Source: Sipunculus nudus (Eukaryota; Annelida; Sipuncula; Golfingiida; Sipunculidae). Taken from it: a stretch of DNA of 64,000 nt. The translations under genes were made by a program, and so were the position numbers. The stretch covers positions 66,816,618 through 66,880,617 of the forward strand of contig CM049317.1 in the NCBI GenBank assembly GCA_026874595.1, read 5' to 3'. The notes beneath the pieces are model-generated. The model had not been told where the DNA came from. It was given only the letters and a program-made list of their open reading frames with translations, and made no database searches. Below are positions 42,668-56,088 of this stretch, piece by piece. Each line of letters starts with the position of its first letter. Position 1 is the first letter of the stretch.

Positions 42668-45600
42668 AAACGACAGCGGGGTGACGGGATATGGGCCCTG
42701 ATGCAGATCCTGCTATTTTAATTCCAATATGATAAGGCGATGATAATTTGTTGACCTTTTTACAAGCATTTATAACACTTTAATAAATAGTAAATTGGAA
42801 ATAAAGGAACATGTAGAATATTTAATCTCCCCATTATATGCCTACAATTATTTAATTAATTTATATTTGTTTGTATTGGGCTTAATGGCAACCATGATCA
42901 TTTAAAATAAAAACATACACTTTATTGACACTAAAATGTATATGCTGTCGTTATCACCCAGCAAAGGTAACATGACATTGACTCGTGTGACAGTAATTTT
43001 GTTTTATTTTTCGTATATGTTTTTATTAATTTCCTCATTATATGCCTATACCAATTAATTAATTTTTCTTTGTTTGTACGGGACTTAACGGCACCCATGA
43101 CAATTCATACTGAAAACAAACACGTATTTTGACACAACAATGTTGTCGTTATCACGCAACCAAGGTAACATGACATTAAATCATATGGTCATATATAACT
43201 GAATTCAACGTGACTGACAAGGCGTGAAGACATTTTAATTATTTATTATCATGGCGAGGATGTTGCAATGTTATATTATACGGCTTCATTTCAATTAACC
43301 TTAATACATATACTAATTAATTTGAAAAAGGAACTTATAGAGGTTATTTGTCATATTAATATGGCTATGTAACATGTCTATGTAAGACAACCACAAACCT
43401 TTGTTTTGTGTACTTACTGTGTATAATTATAACATGGAAGAGAATGCATCCAGAGATTTATGAGTTTAAACTGCCTTGATGAGGCTATGGTGAAATTTAC
43501 AGGTGTTCATATTTTTATAGAACACGTTGCAGACTAAGATATACGGTATTGGGTTCACTGTAAATAAAGTGTAAAAAGGAAGCAGCCGAAAAATGCTATA
43601 ACACTTCCCTTTTGATATGGCTGAATATTAGTTTTCACTGTTTCATTCACATTTTCCTTTCCATTGGCCCATGATTCAGCAAATGGACGAGTGTATCTCT
43701 TCCCAGTTTTAATCGCTCCAATCACACACTTATTGATTCTAGGTAGTCAAAGTTTGTTGAAGCAAGTTAAGTATATAATATCATTTAAACATGTATCCTG
43801 AAGGCTTATTTTCTGTGTCAGTATGTTTGTTGTCACTTCTCATCTTTCTTCGTGAACGTAAAGCTACAATATGGTTGCTTAGATTCCAGTTAAATAGAGC
43901 AAGATAAGTATATAGTCAGACTAACAGTGTGGTTGTTTCGGACGGATATCCTCCCTGATTCACTGTTGCAAACATATTTTGACTGTGAGATATAGCAGTA
44001 CACGTTCATTTAAGGTAAGTGACACAATCATTTATGGAATTGATAATCAACTGAGACTTTTATACTTTGTGCTTACGGTTGATTCATGTTGTAAATAAAT
44101 CTGACCAACGGAGGTCACCATGCATTTTGGTAAGATATGCCTGGTAAACAAGACGGTGGTCAACTGTCTTTTATGATGTATTGAAGAAAAATCAGTTAAA
44201 AAATATGATAAGCTACAGAATAGCAATAAAGTATAATTTGAAAACATTTATTTATTGAAGAAGCCAGCAACGTCATCCTTTAATGAAATAAAGAAATGTT
44301 ATTATTTAAACAGAAAAAAAATATATCGTCAAATTTCATATATGATAAAAAAAATACCTGGCAGAAATGACCGGGATACATCACTCCTCTGCAGGAATAA
44401 AATAAAATTTGCCAAAACTAGAATTGATTTCTTATTTTTCTTTTGCCTATGAATCACTCATTCTATATGATAAATTATCACCCTAAAAAATATGGGGTCA
44501 CGGAAGTCAAACACTGTTTCTATATTTCAAGAATATAAAAAATCATAAAAAAGCATGTATCTATAAAAGTTGCCTTTCTTTGCATGATGACATGAGAAAA
44601 CTCTTGAGAAAAGTGATTAAGCAGGAGTGGTATCGTATACAGGGTTGTGTGTAGGGCAATTAATTAAGCAGCTGTTGGCAATTAATTATCGATCTGCCAC
44701 CTCCAATTATTTCCTAGTTTTTTTCACTAAGTAAAGTAGCGATTCAATGAAATAGTGCTACATTAATGTGTTGTCCTAACTGATACCTAAAACAAAAGTT
44801 AATTTCATTTAATGATTATGGTTTAACCAGTTCAAATAAAAATTAAATAGTTGGACTGTAACGGGAGTAACCATTAGGGCTTTTTAAATCGGAACAAATC
44901 GGACCTCTGTACGCCGTATAGAGCATGACGGATTGGGTCCGGTCATGGTATACGGTACGTTCATTAGCCTGTTATGAGACCATCCCGAAAATCAAAATAA
45001 AAGCTAAAATTTCGGAATAATTATGATTGAAATCTTGTAAACAGCTATATGATTGCCTAATCTAAAATGAGAAATGTATATTTGTAATGGAGTGTTAATG
45101 CATTTTGATTTGGGCCCAGGAGATGTATTGCGCGAACATTGAACGTCTGTTGGACCATATGTTTGAGTAAGGAATCAGCTTAATTTTCCGATATTTAGTT
45201 ACATTTCTGGTGTTTATAGTTATGGTACTGTCCATTCTATTATAATCAACTGGAGAACGTGTAAAATATGCATAACATAAGTAAGATACGGCCCTTTTTT
45301 GTAATCCCGGATTTCCTGGCGGCCCCAAATAATAGCATTTTATCCCTTATTAAGAGTAATAAATTACCACTAAAAATACGAATCATCAGCTAAATTTTTG
45401 TTTCATAGAGGAGGGATAGACCCAATCTTCATGTTTAACTCGGTTTCAAGATGGTTTCTGTTAAGTAAAGGTCACTTTTTATGTGTTTAATTAGGCGCCG
45501 GGTTTCTCAGTCTCGGTCCGGGTTTCAGTGTGTCCCAATAGCAAGTGCATCGGTAACTGCGCGTCCGCGATGCGCAGTAGCAATACCGGCACTTAGGTCT

Positions 45601-48149
45601 TATTTCTGAAAGATTGGAATCATTACGCGCTTCATTTTTAGCAGCTTTACCATTTAAGTCTTGACGAGACAACCTGTTGGTAATAAATTAGCGCAAGGAC
45701 TGATAAGGGTAACTCAAATAGTATCAATAATATAATCTATGTCGTTGACGTGATCTGAATGCCTATGATACTTTTAAAAATATTCTTAACTGATGTCAAA
45801 GAGTTTTATCGAGACACTTTTGCCAGTCACTTGTATAATGAGTGGGACATTTTAAATGTTATTTCCGAGTGTTATCCGACATTAGCACATATTTGACCTA
45901 ACCACTGGCGTTTGTGTTCTAGTAATCAGAGTGGACCTACTATTGAAGAATGGGGAAAACCGTGCCAAGGATTTCTCTTAGCTTTGAGTAAAAAAAATTC
46001 ACATTCACGGAAGTCTGGTCGTTATCGTGGTAATATTCCGAAACTTGTGATCCTGGCTATGGGCAATGGTTTACATGCATTCAAATAGTGATTTCTACTT
46101 GTTAATATAGTAAATACTCGTTCAAATGTGTGAAGCCATATACACAATGAGAATACTTTTACGTAATACATGTGGTTTGATAAATAAAATTTAACAAATC
46201 TAGAAATACCATTATACTTTCTGATATAAGTGAATGTTAGTTTTAAGAACTATAGGTTGGTTGGTGAAGAATTTTCATCTTGTTGAGACAACATGTTTAT
46301 AGGTTTCATCTGAAAATCATCTGAATATTTAATATTTTAGGTGATCTGGATCCCCATAATATTTGTTTTATTTAAAGAGATTACTGGAATGAAACAAATA
46401 AGGAAGTCCCTTCGTCGTTTTAAAGAAATAAAACAAAAACAAACAAAAAAAAAACGCCGCTACTCTAGGCATTAGATCTAAATAGAGTGTCTCAATATGT
46501 CTATCTACAAACCATAACATTTTCTTATAATATATCTGGAACCTGATATAGATTAGAATCAATTCTTTTAAGTCTCATTGCTAAGTAACAGTAATCAGTG
46601 TCCTAATTTGCTTTCTAAACGTTTTGGAAACATTTCAAAACGCATGGATATAATTAATACTGTTCTATTTAATCGGATATATTTGCTGCCTGTAGAAAGA
46701 ACCATGTAGAAAAAGTAAGCAGGCGAATGTATTAATGGTTTTGTTGATACTATGGTTTTATCAATAACACGGTAATGCTGAAAATGTTCTTAAAGGCATG
46801 TTCATGTTCCTGTATCCCAACCACATGTGGTATAACCCTTTATTTGAAGGCTATTTACCAAATTTTGCGAATCATTTTACTTTCGGCGAGTACACAAATA
46901 TATTTTAAGAATAAAAGTAGATCGTTTTTGGTGAGGCCATACTGATATGAAGCACCGTTTTCTCATGAGATAAACAAATGTGATAAGGCCTCTTTGCGTC
47001 TTATCTCACTTACCAGGGAGCTATCTATTGATTTCATAATATTATTAAAAAGAATAAAATGCATATTAAACAATATGCTTTAATATAAATATATAAATGT
47101 ATATATATATGATTTATTCAATTTTATGGTTAACGCAAAAATGTTAAACCCGGAGCACTAAAAGGGAGCCAGATTATTCAAGTCACTCTGGTTGCGTCAA
47201 TGTGCAAACGGCAGTATAATTAGTCGACCGCAAGCTATATCACAATTGAAAATTAAAAAAATTAAGAAAAAAAGTAAATATAAAAGATGTTTCGACAACA
47301 TTTATTTCAACCATAACTAACAAACGGCGTTTGTTCATGAAACATCAATTACATACTGCGGACCTATATGCGTTGTAATATCTGTGATTCGGAATTTTAA
47401 ATATAAACAGAAAATTGTGCACATGCTACCATTGATAGTTTTCGTGGTACAACTGCTGCGAGAATTTTTGAAAATATAAATGCACGATGATAGTGCAGGG
47501 ACATTTGTTGTGGCCTTTTCAACATTATGCAAAAGTATTATCTGCATGGGGGTGGGGGATGATTAGCCATTATTGCATGCTAAAATAAGCTATAAGACCC
47601 AATGGATCTAGAGTCACAATTGCTTACACATAGGCCTACTGTTCACCCAAGTGAGACGTTGACTGGGTCTAATGTCAGGCAAAACATCATTTAGACCGTA
47701 ACAAATGTCAGGTTCCTATCATTGGCCAAATAGATATTTGAGCCTGTACATAGGTTGGTTGCGTCTTTCCAATTCCTCACGAGGCTTACCAATGTTTTGT
47801 GTCTTTTTTCCCTTTTCCGATCTGTTTCTAAAGGAAGCCCACTAGGCCGGGAAAATGCTGATTATAAATCATTTTCGGCCCTGGTATTTCCCCAAAATGA
47901 TATTCTTCGCTTTCAAAACATACATTAGCCACAAAAAAAACCCTCCGACACACTTCAGCACATAACTACTGGACTGCAATTAATATTCGCACAATGCACG
48001 TGGTAGTAAAATGAGTAAATCACACGAAGATATACCGATGTTGCATTTGTGTGTCTGACATAATATTTTTAGTTTAAATCAGCTATCATATTCAGATATT
48101 TAACAAACGGAGGCTGAATTAACTCATCCAGTGCGCGAGCGTCGTAGCT

Positions 48150-48152
<3 letters not shown>

Positions 48153-48198
<46 letters not shown>
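48153..48198. repeat. (TA)n microsatellite
   Basis: A pure TA run. Confidence 0.92.
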
Positions 48199-48204
<6 letters not shown>

Positions 48205-49258
48205 AAAACTTGGGGTTTTAAAGTGCTCAACTAATGAAAGGAGCTGTTATATATACAATTTAGCATTTAACACACTGATTTGTATTCGACAGCTCTGTTT
48301 CGTAAGGGCCCATACGATCCCGCACCCGTCAGGAACAATGAGGGATCTTTTCGGAATCCTGAATGTTGATCCTGTGGATTTGTCAAGCCAACAGATGTTT
48401 GATTCTGTGCTTGTATGTCGCTGTGATTTCACAGTTAAGAGTGCATAGTAAGGGGCGGTAAATAATGAAGTACTTTCCTTCTAAACAAATGTAAAATGAT
48501 TAAGATGATGCGGAATACGCTATGGCTATGCCGTTAATTTTCCATTGTATGGTGTATAGCACATTCATTATTTCTTATGTTCGATTTGTTGCGCCTTGTA
48601 TTTGTTCAGTTGCGACCTGTTTTGTGCTGTTATAATTTGACCTATGCTTGCTTTGTAGCTATAACTTAGTTTTACTGTATTTATTCAATAATTTAAGGAG
48701 TTTTCGTCCAGAGGGAAAGCATTTGTCGAGAAGATTAAAGATTTTTTTCCAATATTTGTGGCCATATTTGAACTGGATGGTGGGTTACCAGTATATATTT
48801 TTCCTTCTGTATTTTCTTATCCCCTTATTCTTGTCTAAATTGGGTGGGGGGGGGGGGGGGGTAGGGCGATGTGATTGAGTTTGTAGTTGTAGCAATGAAG
48901 CAAAAAAATATCTGACACACTTGGATACCGACAACTATGGTGTAAGAACAATATGGGCTTTTGCTCCCTGATCCATGCGCCGTGCCTTTCTAGACCGCAG
49001 CATATTTCGCGGAGCCTTGTGTAATCCACCTAACGGTTGCACGCAACATGTGCTTTGTCGTTAGGTAATGGTAAGCAGCAAACGTGCTGGATATCTCATA
49101 ATCATTATGTAATCAAGGATTGCCCAGACAGCATGAAAACTTCTCAAATGTGCACCATTATGAAACATTCAAATTCAATAAGACAGTCATACCTGATGGG
49201 TGCAATAACATGTTGCACGAAACTACGTAGTAGTAAAAATGTCTGACAAAATTTGATT

Positions 49259-49272
49259 CCTCTCTCTCTATA

Positions 49273-49346
<74 letters not shown>

Positions 49347-49376
49347 TATATATATTTATATATATATATATATATT
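49259..49376. repeat. (CT)n-(TA)n compound microsatellite
   Basis: CT repeats to about 49298, then TA repeats with TTTA interruptions. Confidence 0.92.
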
Positions 49377-50899
49377 TAAGGTCTGGTTTTCGGGAGCGTG
49401 TTCAGTTAAAATTCAAATTTCAATACAATTAAGAAAATACGTTTCATTTTATTTTGCGTTCTCTCTAATACTTATAAAAGGAATTCGGTTCACGTCTGTT
49501 CGCAATGATCTCTAAAACGTTGTGTACGTTGTGTACAATAGTGGCCTTACATTATTTTAAAGGTTATTATGCCCGCAATGACATAAGCGATATGAGAATG
49601 AATAATTTTTAATGTACATAAAATTTTGAGTGATTTTTCCGTTTTTACTGACTTGCACAGAGGTTAGACAGAGCACAGCCGAACTGCCTTCGGCAATGAC
49701 CGGAACGCATGCATCGTGGTCTCTCAACCTCAAACACTACTATTGTTCATATGAATAACGCTTGCTTTCAGTGAGGCATTTGTGCCTGTCGGGCATTTCA
49801 TTTGAAAGAGGCTCTCACCCACGTGCGTGGTCGGTAAAAGAGAAAATTACGTTTCTCGCTTTATGAAATGGAGAGTTCAACTCAGGAAATATAATGACAA
49901 AACCTAATTCAAGGTCCAAATTTCACGAACAGGCGTGGGGTGGGTTGGGGTTGGGGGGAGTGCTGTCTGGGGTTTCAGGCCTCAATTTTATTCTGATACG
50001 ATGGAGAAAAGGTTGCGGCGGTTGAAAATGAATACGCACCCTCTGCATGGAGTCCCGTTGGGTCCGCTTGTGCTTCTTACGAGGTATGCATATTTCTGTT
50101 TCTTTCTTCAGGAACAGTTTTCTTGCAACGCACATTTAATAAATCTTTTATGTGTTCCTCACATCAACCTAATCTTTATACGTCCAACGATAGAATCCAG
50201 TCATATATCATCGAAAACCTGAATTCCCCTGCGTCTCATTCCGGTTCGCAATGTAAACACCATCACTGACCAGGTCTTCTAGGTAAACATAAAAGCGTAT
50301 TAATTTCTTGCCACGAGGAAAGCCCTACAAAATAAATGTTTAAAATATTGGAGCGACTGCAGGATCACTCACGCACTGTCTCCACCAGGTTATGAGTTTA
50401 TACGGACGGACGGTATGATGTTTAGGATTCATGTAATTTAAAAGTAAGAGGCAGATAAAAATAAGTCTCAAAATTAAGATACAAGCAGCTGGACATAGAA
50501 ACGTTTTCTGTTCACAGAAGTGTTGTGCCTCAGAGAGTTGCGTGAGTTATTCTGCAGTCGTGCCAAAATGTTTATACTTTTCTTATGGAGACAGTTTTCC
50601 ACTGAAAACCTTTATTTTCTGTTACCTTTTAGAATAAAAAAATGAGCCAACATTTCACATCTCAGTTAATAAATCTCCCCAACCCCGGTAATAAGCCGGT
50701 ATACCGGGTCTATCAGTTAGTTTTCAGAATAAATGCGCTCAGGATAAGGCGTTTCTTGATAACATACATAATTAATCCCATGTTCCATATAAAAAAATGA
50801 AAAGGGTTGAATGCAAAATGTACACAGCTTTCTTATATTTCTGGAATATAAAATAGCTTAATCACAAGTTATTACCACATGTGAGTTTTCTTAATAGTT

Positions 50900-51185
50900 C
50901 AGGTGTTAGTTCAGGTTAGAGTTTTATCCATATGTCATTATCCATTCGTCATTGTGTTTCAGGGATACGATAACAAAATACCATTTCAACGTCGCATATC
51001 CATTGAAACATACTGATAAAACGGCATACAGATAAAGACCCATTAATAAACATGAACATGATGACGGAAATGTCATATTTATTCTTCCACTATAGCGTTG
51101 CAGCATATATGAATTTACGCTTGGAGGCACGCCTTAGTATGAAGAGAGAGCATGGTCTTGTCAGCTGAACGTTTAGTACAAGGCC
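50900..51185. repeat. Fragment matching 38486-38750
   Basis: It shares 'gacccattaataaacatgaa', 'attcttccacta' and 'gaatttacgct.ggaggcacgc' with the right end of copy B. The possible minus-strand reading frames do not stay aligned between the two, so it looks non-coding. Confidence 0.85.
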
Positions 51186-52176
51186 TCATAAGAAACCAAC
51201 ATTTAACAAGCGTGTTATGTGAACACTTCTTAGCAGAATTACCTACATTTTATCTATATATATATATATATAAGCATGGTAAGCAGGACAACCCAAATTC
51301 TACGAATAATCAGGTGCATAAATGACTTTAACAGATTCTTACTAATGGCAAATTGAGAGCTTCATCATTCACTAGTATTAGGAGGAATTTAGGTGCAAAC
51401 TTCCCCAACGGAAACTGCCGTGTGTATAGGCGTTATCAAACGGGTGTCAGCCTGTTCTGGCAGGCGGACCTAAATCTTACGCAAAGATAGAGTTGGTAAA
51501 TCGTACAACACATTTTCCTCCTAGGTTTCAGTCAAATATTAATTGCACTTACGTAGCACACACAAAAGTCTGGCAAGGAATATTATATTTTTATCGGACC
51601 TGGTAATCCTGAATGATGGCGGAGGTAAAGGTGCAGTCTGATTGTGCTTTTTACTTGCTAATTTTGTAAATACTCGCACTCATTGTAAAAAGCCAGATAT
51701 ACATCTATGGATGTATAGTTGAATTTATATTAACCCACAAATATTATAAATGTAATTTAATTTGTGTTATTAAAACTCCCTAATTCTATTGGAGTCCCTA
51801 ATGCATGCATATGTTTAACTATATGACTTTGTGACACTGTGGTTTTATTGGGTTTGTTAGAAACTTCTTACTGTCAAAATGAGAAAATTAATAGAGTTTT
51901 TTTAAAGGCGGCTGCCACGTTACATCACACAACTGGAAAGTTGGTTTCTTATAAGGCCTTGCTACTAACTGTACAGCTGTCAAGATCATGCTCTCTGTTC
52001 TTACTCACACGTGACCCCTAATGCGAATGCTCTGCAACTCAGAATTAAATAGGACATTCCCTCATTCCATTAAACACATGTTCATGTTAATTATTAGAGC
52101 TTAATTGATAAACCACTGTGAGGGGTCCAATCCAATGATAAAACCTAAACATAGGTCTCCAGATCCAAAAAACAAA

Positions 52177-52201
52177 GGGGGTGGGGGGTGGGGGGTGGGG
52201 G
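52177..52201 (+). other. G-quadruplex-type G-run cluster
   Basis: Four runs of five or more G, separated by single T residues (ggggg-t-gggggg-t pattern), meet the usual four-tract rule for a G-quadruplex. No gene is adjacent. Confidence 0.75.
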
Positions 52202-53167
52202 CAGCCTGCAAAATTAGGATTATGGATTCACAATGCCTGCTATCACATATCAATGTTTCTCAAGCCCAAACCTAAACTCTTCTGAAAGCTACCAATAAAG
52301 AATGTGGTTTATGGGATAATAAGAATGTGATTAATGGGATTATTTAATAAAAAAGTCTACATTTTGAAATATACCTTTTTTATTTATTGATATGTAATTT
52401 TATAAATATTCAGCCAACTGAACTAATTGTATATTGTGCCATAAGTATGAACAATCTAGCAGTTCTTGCAAGAGTAATATTTAGTTATTGCACACTTCCA
52501 TATGACTTCAATCTTTGTCAGATTTTTGTGCAATGCCTGAACCCAATTATGCTGAAATAGTATACCTTTTATTAATGTTGATTATTCTGTGACAGGTCCA
52601 CGGTGGGACCTCCCTAGCATACGATAGGGATACCCTATCGTCATCTGTATGAGCTAAGATAAAAGCTGGTTCCCGGGCAAAAAGAAATAAGCATTCGCCA
52701 ACGCTGAAACATCCATGTTATTAATCCCAGTCATTAATTAATATTGGACCTCTATATATTCTTTTAGCTCATAATTTTCATTATAATAAGACCCTATTAT
52801 ACGCGTATTAATAATTGAATACTGAAAAATTTGAATATATTTACAGATATAACCAGTACCTCTAAAGTTGATGTTAGTTTTCAGTTAGTAACATTTATTT
52901 TCCCTTTCATAGATATGACAAACTTTCAATATTTGTGTCATCCAGTGTTGTATATAAAATTGACATCATATTCGTTTCATTCATTTGATACGCGAGTACA
53001 TAATCTTTAAAACCACAACCATTAAAACTCGTACATGATTTTCAGTATATGCCATAGTATACTCTAAAACGTTCAATTCATTCACAGTCCTGAAAAAAAC
53101 AGAAGTCAATTCATAAAATCTAAAAACCCAATCATAGTGATTTTAAACATCATATTTGTTATCTTAC

Positions 53168-53360
53168 TTGGTACATCCAGAATACCTGCTGCGCCATCTG
53201 AAGGAGGAACAGCTTCCGTAAACCAACCCGTAGCTAGCCTTAGTAGTGTGATCATTGTCGTCAAAAGTCGCTGCTCTATCCTGGTTATTTATGATGTTAA
53301 AAGTCCATTCTCTCGGTCGGAAGATATTTTCCGGGTTCTGCTCCGTTACTCTTGGGAGGC
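53168..53360 (-). CDS. Candidate internal exon, unrecognised (minus strand)
   Basis: On the minus strand an acceptor (aaaggtcatttcag) and a donor (GTAAGA) bound 193 nt that stay open in one frame (phase 1 in, phase 2 out). The peptide starts G-L-P-R-V-T-E-Q-N-P-E-N, continues I-F-R-P-R-E-W-T-F-N-I-I-N-N-Q-D-R, and ends Y-G-L-V-Y-G-S-C-S-S-F, then S-G-C-T-K. It is less AT-rich than its surroundings. No partner exon was found and I do not recognise a family. If the donor is not used, a TAA follows at once and it would be a last exon. Confidence 0.35.
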
Positions 53361-53919
53361 CTGAAATGACCTTTTGTTGGTTTGAACACCTACGAGGAAA
53401 GATATATTGAGGTATTTTTGGATTCTTATTTTTTTGTGCCTCTCGGAGACTTAAATACATTCAAGTTGTTTTCTGGTTCACCCTGCTTCTCTATCCTTGT
53501 CCAATGTCATCGTCACTAGTCAGTATCGTAAACTAAAGTCTATATCAAAGTCTAAATAAATGAGTGGGACATAACTTGTTTCTTGTCTCGTTAAGATTAA
53601 TACATTTTATTTTCTGGCCAACAACGCCTATCTCTCTCTATCATACACACTGAAACACACACATTTTCCTAGATAGATTCACTTGTCCTTTTGCGACTTA
53701 CTTCTAACGTACCTCTGACAAAAAGTCTTCACGTGCGGCACCAAGTTGTTTTCTTGGTTCCCCCATAGATCGGAAGAGGGTAGGTATAAGGCAACTTCCC
53801 GCAGTATTACTAAACACGTTTCAGGATAAACAGGGTCATCAAACAGGTTTTTTTTTCAGCGCTTACTGGTTTAATTTTCTTGAGCAGGATAATATAAAAG
53901 TGAGGTATTTGCATTCATA

Positions 53920-54108
53920 TTAAGTCAAATGTATTACTCGATTGCAGAAAGCATTCTTGATCAATGTACACAGCGTGTTGGCGTGGATGTTGAAGTCTTT
54001 TGCAATCTTTGCCTTGGTCTTGCCACCACGTTCAACTTCGACCAGTGCTTCGTACTTCTGCTCAATGTTCTTTACATCAAGCTTACGCTTAGCAGGCCGC
54101 GACTCCAC
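53920..54108 (-). pseudogene. Psq/CENP-B-type helix-turn-helix fragment (pogo/Tigger-like)
   Basis: The minus-strand frame starts M-E-S-R-P-A-K-R-K-L, then E-Q-K-Y-E-A-L-V-E-V, K-A-K-I-A-K-D-F-N-I and T-L-C-T-L-I-K-N. That is the DNA-binding helix-turn-helix at the N-terminus of pogo/Tigger transposases and their domesticated relatives. The catalytic DDE part is absent and the frame ends 10 residues after the motif. It may be a solo transposase fragment or the first exon of a spliced gene. Confidence 0.65.
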
Positions 54109-54605
54109 TGCAAACAGGACAGGAACAATATGAAAGTGAAGCAGTAATACTGTATAACGTTATCTATGGTAAATTAGAGTCAGTCTGATATAGATCTCAT
54201 CTTCCTCCATTTATACAGAGTCCTGTATGTTTATCCTAGACATATCAAAGTTAAGGATTGGATTATGTTTGGTTTATCAATAACTACTCATTGATGCTTT
54301 TTCGGCGAGAGAATAAAGGCGTGATAATGCGTGACTAGTTGGCCATAAAAGAAAACAACGGACTAGGTATGTCAGCCATCGCGTTGATGAGTAAGAGCCT
54401 TGCCGGTATTTATTATGTAACTAGTCATCGCGGGTCGTGCGTATGATTGTTGGACCGTGCACAACTGTTGACAAAAGCGGCATGACCTGGAGTCGATAGA
54501 GCCATCGCGCTTGATAATTAAAAGACCAAAGACCATTTTGTGCTCATGATTAAATATTTTATTTATATCGGGCATTTATTTCAAGGCTATCCACCATGTA
54601 TTATG

Positions 54606-54606
<1 letters not shown>

Positions 54607-54675
<69 letters not shown>

Positions 54676-54711
54676 CATAAAGCGGAAAAGGTCAGTCACA
54701 CATTCACCCAT

Positions 54712-54767
<56 letters not shown>

Positions 54768-54802
54768 AAGCGAAAAAGGTCAGTCACACATTCACTCATG
54801 GA

Positions 54803-54864
<62 letters not shown>
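54607..54864. repeat. (TA)n arrays separated by 'aaagcg.aaaaggtcagt' units
   Basis: Three TA arrays (54607-54676, 54715-54762, 54807-54864) alternate with two copies of a roughly 45-bp unit. In copy 1 the unit is single (692-730). Confidence 0.9.
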
Positions 54865-54865
<1 letters not shown>

Positions 54866-54867
<2 letters not shown>

Positions 54868-56088
54868 AGGGCGTCGTTTAACCGAAAGCCTCGGGGACAA
54901 GCTTTTTGTTCGGATGAACGATCGATCGGATGAACGATTTGCATGAAATTGCTCTCGGAATCACCGAGTTCGGGACATTACCGTATACTAACTAACCCAA
55001 ATTGATTAAACTTTTCCTTGATAAACGTGTGTCAATATATTTTTATCATTTTCGATCTATTTATTAAATGTATCATACCGAAAACATTATTATATAATAA
55101 TATAGTTATTGGTGAACAACCCTGCACTCGAAACGATCGGTACCGCATCTACATCATGTCACGCGTGGCTGCAAGGAAAACTGGAATGACCTGCCATGAC
55201 CTCGAAAGTGCTGCCAACTCTCTGCAGATAGTTAAACTACGGGAGCCTTTATACATGTGCTGTATTTTTATTGAAATTCTAAGCTAGAGGATCGGTTGAA
55301 TGCACAAGTAAACATGTTTGTGTACACAGTTTTATTTCAAATAAATTAAACAAAACGGAAATGTAGATGATCGTAGATCTGTCCATGTTGAATTCTCTAG
55401 CGAGGTCAGCTGGTTTAGTAACCGTGTCAACTCTTGCAAGGATCGACGGCTTGTCATCAACTGACAGGACATGTTGCTTGTGCTTACGTGACTCCATTGA
55501 CAAATTACTGTTAACAGTATGTAAAAATTAACGTGGAGAATAATCAGAATGACTAGATGAGCAGGTAATCGTATTGACATGGACTATCACAATGGTTTAC
55601 TCAGCTTTGTAGCACGGCTTATGAAAAGCTCAGACTTCCTCAAATGCTCTCGTAAGTAGCGATTCTAGCCAATCAAAGTGCCCATATTTTGGGCAGTAAT
55701 AACATGGTCAATAGTCTTTGGGAGGCTGAGTTTATCAATCCTACAACCTGCGGTCGACTTTTCAGTCATGGTAACATTTTGTTTGTACAGGTTAATTACC
55801 CGGGCCTCGGCATTCTGATTAAAGTGAGCCGAGGACTACCCCGATGGCGAGGCGGTGTTTATACACCGAACGCCTACGGTCTGGTCCACTTATCAGTCGG
55901 TACTATGTATCACCGCCACATTGGCTACTTTTGTTTGGAATCAGACGATCTTTTCAACCATTTTTATTCTTGATTTTTTGCCATTGTTAATATTTTGAAT
56001 GAATGGTCAAAATTTCGGTTCTCGGTTTCTTATTTCTGATGAATGATTTTTTCGAATAAACGGTCTTCGGATATTCGACGTTATACTG

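Larger units (their letters stand above)
40330..46200. repeat. Low-copy repeat, copy C
   Basis: It combines parts of copy A (40335-40750; 42220-43320) and copy B (40820-46200). 'tttagcagctttacc' marks the match of 37890 with 45640. 45480-45600 (CpG-richer, with 'ctgcgcgtccgcgatgcgcag') has no counterpart in copy B. The signal-peptide exon is broken here. Confidence 0.8.
46200..53160. other. Repeat-rich stretch without a supported gene
   Basis: It contains the repeat at 48288-48475, TA arrays (48153-48198; CT/TA at 49259-49376; 51253-51272), G-rich runs (48842-48860; 52180-52201) and a fragment of the copy-B right end at 50900-51185. Short frames lack recognisable domains. Confidence 0.6.

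Noticed and set aside
49935-50222. 95-residue plus-strand frame as a gene
   Set aside because: No splice sites, no recognisable domain and a G-rich low-complexity start. Likely chance.
55689-55973. Plus-strand 94-residue frame within the pogo/Tigger-like insertion
   Set aside because: It overlaps subterminal repeat-like sequence, lacks any transposase motif and is on the opposite strand to the helix-turn-helix frame.
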